This document shows positions 30,209 to 64,000 of a DNA stretch of 64,000 nt, piece by piece. Within the stretch, counting starts at the first letter, position 1. The number at the start of each line of letters is the position of its first letter. Source of the DNA: Doris montereyensis (taxonomy: Eukaryota; Mollusca; Gastropoda; Nudibranchia; Dorididae); assembly GCA_037039925.1 (NCBI GenBank), contig JAXRKP010000686.1, positions 40,001 through 104,000 of the forward strand, written 5' to 3'. Both the position numbers and the translations under genes were made by a program. The notes under the pieces were generated by a model that made no database searches, was not told the origin of the DNA, and was given only the letters and a program-made list of their open reading frames with translations.

Positions 30209-33200
30209 CTCACGAAATCCCTCTACGATTCGGTATTTTTTTTACGTGGGAGAAATGAATGACGTCTTTCATGAATGAATTTGGTAGATTTCAAATTTCA
30301 CATGCAAACATTTCTATCAAGTTTGGTAGTGATTGAATAAATAAAATGGAGAAACAAGATTTTTTTGTATATATATAATATATATATATGAAATATGAGT
30401 TTATTTGAATTTATGTATAATAATGGTATAAATACACGAAATTAAACTTGAAATAAGATTTAGTGTGAAATAAAGGAGGAAAGAGAACAGAAAACATAAT
30501 AAAGAGGTGCATGCAATAAATTTTGTGCAAAAAATGGGGGGGAGAAAAAAGGGCAATAGCTTGGCAGTACTTGTTAATTAATCTACGGAAAATATTTGTT
30601 CCAATCATCTAAATAGCAACTGCCTGTAAGTCAGATTGCCATGTAAATGATCCTATAGTGAAGTCATGTATTTAATTGTTTTCTTCTAAACCCTTTCCTT
30701 ATCTCTTGAGGTCAGGAATAAGGGGTGGAAGACCAACATTAACTATCTACACAAAGTGTATACATGTACATGTATATTATATATATCTATATCTATATAG
30801 ATAAAACCACAGAAAGAAAAACAAAACACCAAGCATTGCTTCTTTCAGTAAACAAACACCTCTGGTGTTATGAGAGAAGATTCGAAGATAATGGAATCTA
30901 TCAAAAGGCACTGCGTGGTGGGTGTTGACAATGTTTCAGGGTTCCCACTAGAATCAACCTCAAGTGTAAACATTAGAACTGACATTAAAGTACCGTACAC
31001 AGAAGAATTGCAAAAGTGAAATCAATTCTTGTGTTGATCGAGTCAAGTCGGAAATAATGCTTGACAACTGGATGTAATTTACATGTGGCACTGTTTTTTA
31101 AAAAGAAGTTTTTATTGTAAAAAGGAAACATATATATGTATAGAATATACAGAAAGAGGATAAAAACACCTGTAAAATTGATATCAAAATATTTCATTCA
31201 AAACTCACTTCAAGTATGTGATTTTTCTAAAAGGTCAATTTTTTTCCAATTCTAAAAATAATATAAAACTGTTAATAAATTTACGATTCAAACATTCTTT
31301 TCTCAAGAATAAAAGGGTTAAAGTTCAACACTGTGTTAGTGACTTATAATTTATGAACTTAGTTGCAGTGACCTTCTTCATCTAAATCCATCATTTAAAT
31401 TCAAAGTGAATGAATATGACGGGAGGTTTTCTGAAAGAGGCACAGACTAAAATGCTCATGCTTGAAATCAAAACTACCTACAAAGTCATAACTGTTCGCT
31501 TCAAGCTTGGATTACAAGTGAATTAAGTCAAGGCTTCCACACACTAAGAAATTTGAGCTCTTTTTCAATGCAGCAGCAATAACACAAATAAAATTAAAAG
31601 TTTGTATTATTTAATCAATTAATTCATATTGAGTAATAATAGTTGCAAATATACCTACAGTAAATAGAGCATACAAGCCAACATGAATATAATATAAGGT
31701 GTTTATAATAATTAACATAGCTTAGAGGGAGGCATTAATTACTGCGATCACGCTAATTAAAAAAGAAAAAGTGCAGTCCTAAAAGATCATAGAGATTGCA
31801 GTTCCAATTGTTCGTTATACAGATTCAATATTTTATGAAATGTATGATTTCAAATTCTTATGACCTAGTGGGAATTTTTTAGTCTAACGGATTCGGCGCT
31901 CTATGCCTAACTGGCACACACGTAAATGATACGAATTGACTAATTGTTAAGGTCAAGAATAATTCATTACAACTGAATGATGGTATATCACTGTTGGATA
32001 AATCTAGACCTTTCATATAGATACTTATTGCCTCAATCAAATATAAAAAATGTACAGCACCAAAGACCATCAAGTAGAAGGTATAAAACAGTCTCATCTA
32101 CTATGACGTCTTTCCGTTCTTAACTTGATGTGGCTGAGCAAGAAAATCAGAACAACTGTATTTACTCCTATACCTGTAATTTAAAAAAAAGTAAATTTGA
32201 AAAGATATTTAAAAAGTATAATCATTAAATGTCTGCGGCCAATTTTAACGTCGTCTTCCGTTTTCTAACATGACAGCTCTTGATCACAGTTGATATTTTG
32301 AATGAAAGCAAGCAATGAAGCAGCAAGCCATGAGTGAGTTTGAATTTTCACTAAAGCCTGACTTGTGATCATGAGTGAGTTTGAATTTTCACTAAAGCCT
32401 GACTTGTGATCATGAGTGAGTTTGAATTTTCACTAAAGCCTGACTTGTGATCATGAGTGAGTTTACTTTTCACTAAAGCCTGACTTGTGATCATGAGTGA
32501 GTTTACTTTTCACTAAAGCCTGACTTGTGATCATGAGTGATATATAGAAGGAAATAAACATTTATTTTTTTTTTTTTTAAAAAGGAAAAATTCGCTGCAT
32601 GTTAATCCTATTTGTTTGCATCCTTTCCAAGCATACTTTTATGAACATGGCCTGATTTCACTAATTGCAGTAGATCTAGCATGAAATATCGATGTGTTGT
32701 TAAGCAAAGTTTATAAAAACCTCCAAGTGATCTTGAGAAAAACCGTCGTTAGAAAGACAAATAGAGAAATAGAAAATCACAAGCATGAAGATACTATCTG
32801 AAAGTCTTTCAAACACAAAAAGTGTGCACCAAAATATTGTTTCTTGGGTTTGAATTGCTTTAAGTAAGTAGGCATGAGGGCACCAACCCATCAATGTACA
32901 ACACAAATGTGAATTTACAAACATAAAACCGTGACAGTGCAGACAAACCAAAAGTTGGCCAGGTCTTAAGAATATTCTTAAACACGCACTTTGACAACAC
33001 TGGTTTGCCAAACACGACAGAGATTCAAAATAGGATTCAAGTCGAGACCATAGCAAAAATTGTGGTCAAAGAGAAGGCGTTACAGTAGTTGGGAGTGAAT
33101 AAATAAATCTGGTTCCATTTAAAAACAAATCCTTCAGACAAGAGGAAAAGGACTGAAAATAATAGTTAATTTCCGTATTGTTTCTGTAATAGTTCACAAC

Positions 33201-34527
33201 CTTTGGAATCTGTTGTTTCACTACAATAATCTTTATTTCACGGTGTGATAGTATACGGCAGTTTGGATGAAACCAAAGGGAAGAAAAATAAAGAAATGTA
33301 TATGAGCTTCTTTTACATTCCATAAACTTCTCACGTTAATTCAGTTCTCATGTTGTTAAGACTGGGGCGGGGACGCAAGCTGTTACGATTATTAACGTTT
33401 CGAATTCAAAATGTTCAGTTTATGAAAAGTGTAAGCCTCTTCTACGTCCATAGGAAGATTTTCTTTTCTTCGAAAAAAAAAAAAAGAAAGACTTTGACAT
33501 ACCAGGAAATGCAACAATTCCAAACAGATTTTGCTCACAAATTTCACTGTACATCATGAATGTGTTGTTTCTGCCTTCCAGTCAGTACTATTATTCAGTC
33601 TAAGACACAAGAACTACAACAATCACAGATGCATATCACAAAAACAAAAAAAGGGGAAGTAAAATAAGTATCCTTAGCTAGCAAACATTAAAAGAGAAAC
33701 AATGGGAAAATGTAAATATACGATTTGTTGTACAGCTTGCAAATTGATCATAATTGACGACTGTTATATGATAAAAATGATAATGATCATGGACCCTTGC
33801 CATATGTATGTCTATTCTCATACAGTAAATCATAATGAGAAAAACAATATTTAAAAAAAAGAAGTAAAATCAAATACTGTGAATGAAGATGAGATTTGCT
33901 AAGGTCTACGTTAAGTTTGGAATAGTGTTTGAAGTGAAGCATATGTCATGTTCTATAGCATTAGCACAAATCAATCTAAACAGAAATGTTTCCAACTACG
34001 GGCCAATGCAAAGCATACATCACAACGTCATACTCTTTCAGCTGCTAAATAAATCAGACCTACAAACCAACTGTTGGGAAAAAAAGCAAAAACTCATGAA
34101 CAACATTATGTTTTTAAGTTATAAGGTTAGAAAGCAGGTGGGTGGGGTGGGGTGTGGGGGGGGGGGGGGGGGGAGGGAGGGGGGGGGTTGTGCTGTTACA
34201 ATACTTTCAAAATCTTTAAAATAAAATAAAAAAGTAATCATAACTGAGAAAGCAGTAATAACTATCGTTTTAATATTCAAATGTCAACTTAATTTTGATT
34301 CATATTGAATTAATCACCCACAATTTGTTTTAACAAGGAAAACACAACTTTTAACCAGTGTTTGGCATGATATTATAAATAACACATGATTCATAAGTAG
34401 AAAAGAGAACATAAAACTAAATAAAAATAATAATTAAAAAATCACAAAAAAAATAAAAGTGAAACAATAAATATCCTCCAAAGTCCATTCTGGCCAAAAG
34501 ACTTCGCCTCCTCACAGTCCAGAGCAT
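30209..34527. other. Ferlin 3' UTR and 3' flank, no other gene seen
   Basis: AT-rich sequence with no conserved frame on either strand. Minus-strand AATAAA candidates occur (for example complement of TTTATT at 33232-33237), but the true poly(A) site is not determinable. A poly-G tract lies at about 34156-34190. Confidence 0.5.
32318..32540 (+). repeat. 41-bp minisatellite, about 5.5 copies
   Basis: The unit is gagtgagtttgaattttcac, taaagcctgacttgtgatca, t; the last two copies have lost gaatt. Confidence 0.92.

Positions 34528-64000
<29,473 letters not shown>

Overview
This is a window of eukaryotic (animal) nuclear DNA. It is AT-rich, with short exons separated by kilobase introns with GT/AG borders, tRNA-derived SINEs, a MITE family, decayed LINE pieces and an exceptional load of minisatellite arrays. 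The proteins are most like those of invertebrate animals. With the repeat style they suggest a mollusc, perhaps a gastropod, but that is an inference from general knowledge and not a database result.

Three conserved protein-coding genes can be reconstructed by joining exons. (1) On the + strand, 1012-5410, lies the 3' part of a TARBP2/PRKRA/Loquacious-type double-stranded RNA-binding protein: dsRBD2, an acidic linker and dsRBD3 with the real stop codon. dsRBD1 must lie upstream of the window. (2) On the + strand, 19285 to about 26165, lies a complete mitochondrial 4-hydroxy-2-oxoglutarate aldolase (HOGA1) gene in eight exons, including a separate exon for the mitochondrial presequence. (3) On the - strand, 64000 down to 34528, lies the C-terminal half of a type-I ferlin (dysferlin/myoferlin class): the last three C2 domains, a lysine-rich linker spread over several exons, the C-terminal transmembrane helix and an 11-codon last exon. 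Its 5' half is beyond the right edge. Genes 2 and 3 converge.

Layout: 0-5.4 kb dsRNA-binding protein gene; 5.4-19.3 kb intergenic, with a MITE, SINEs, five large minisatellites and LINE fragments; 19.3-26.2 kb HOGA1; 26.2-34.5 kb intergenic or ferlin 3' flank, with a head-to-head SINE pair and a 1.15-kb 39-bp array; 34.5-64 kb ferlin, whose introns hold most of the remaining repeats. The three genes have no evident functional link: RNA interference/PKR-type signalling, mitochondrial hydroxyproline/glyoxylate metabolism, and Ca2+-dependent membrane fusion or repair.

All three genes carry single-base indels inside otherwise well-conserved exons, about 19 in total, mostly in short homopolymers. 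Because the frame is restored around each, and splice sites and phases are intact, this looks like consensus error of a noisy long-read assembly and not three pseudogenes. I found no convincing undescribed system. The most unusual structure is a tandem array at 17.46-17.89 kb whose unit is a piece of a LINE reverse-transcriptase reading frame.
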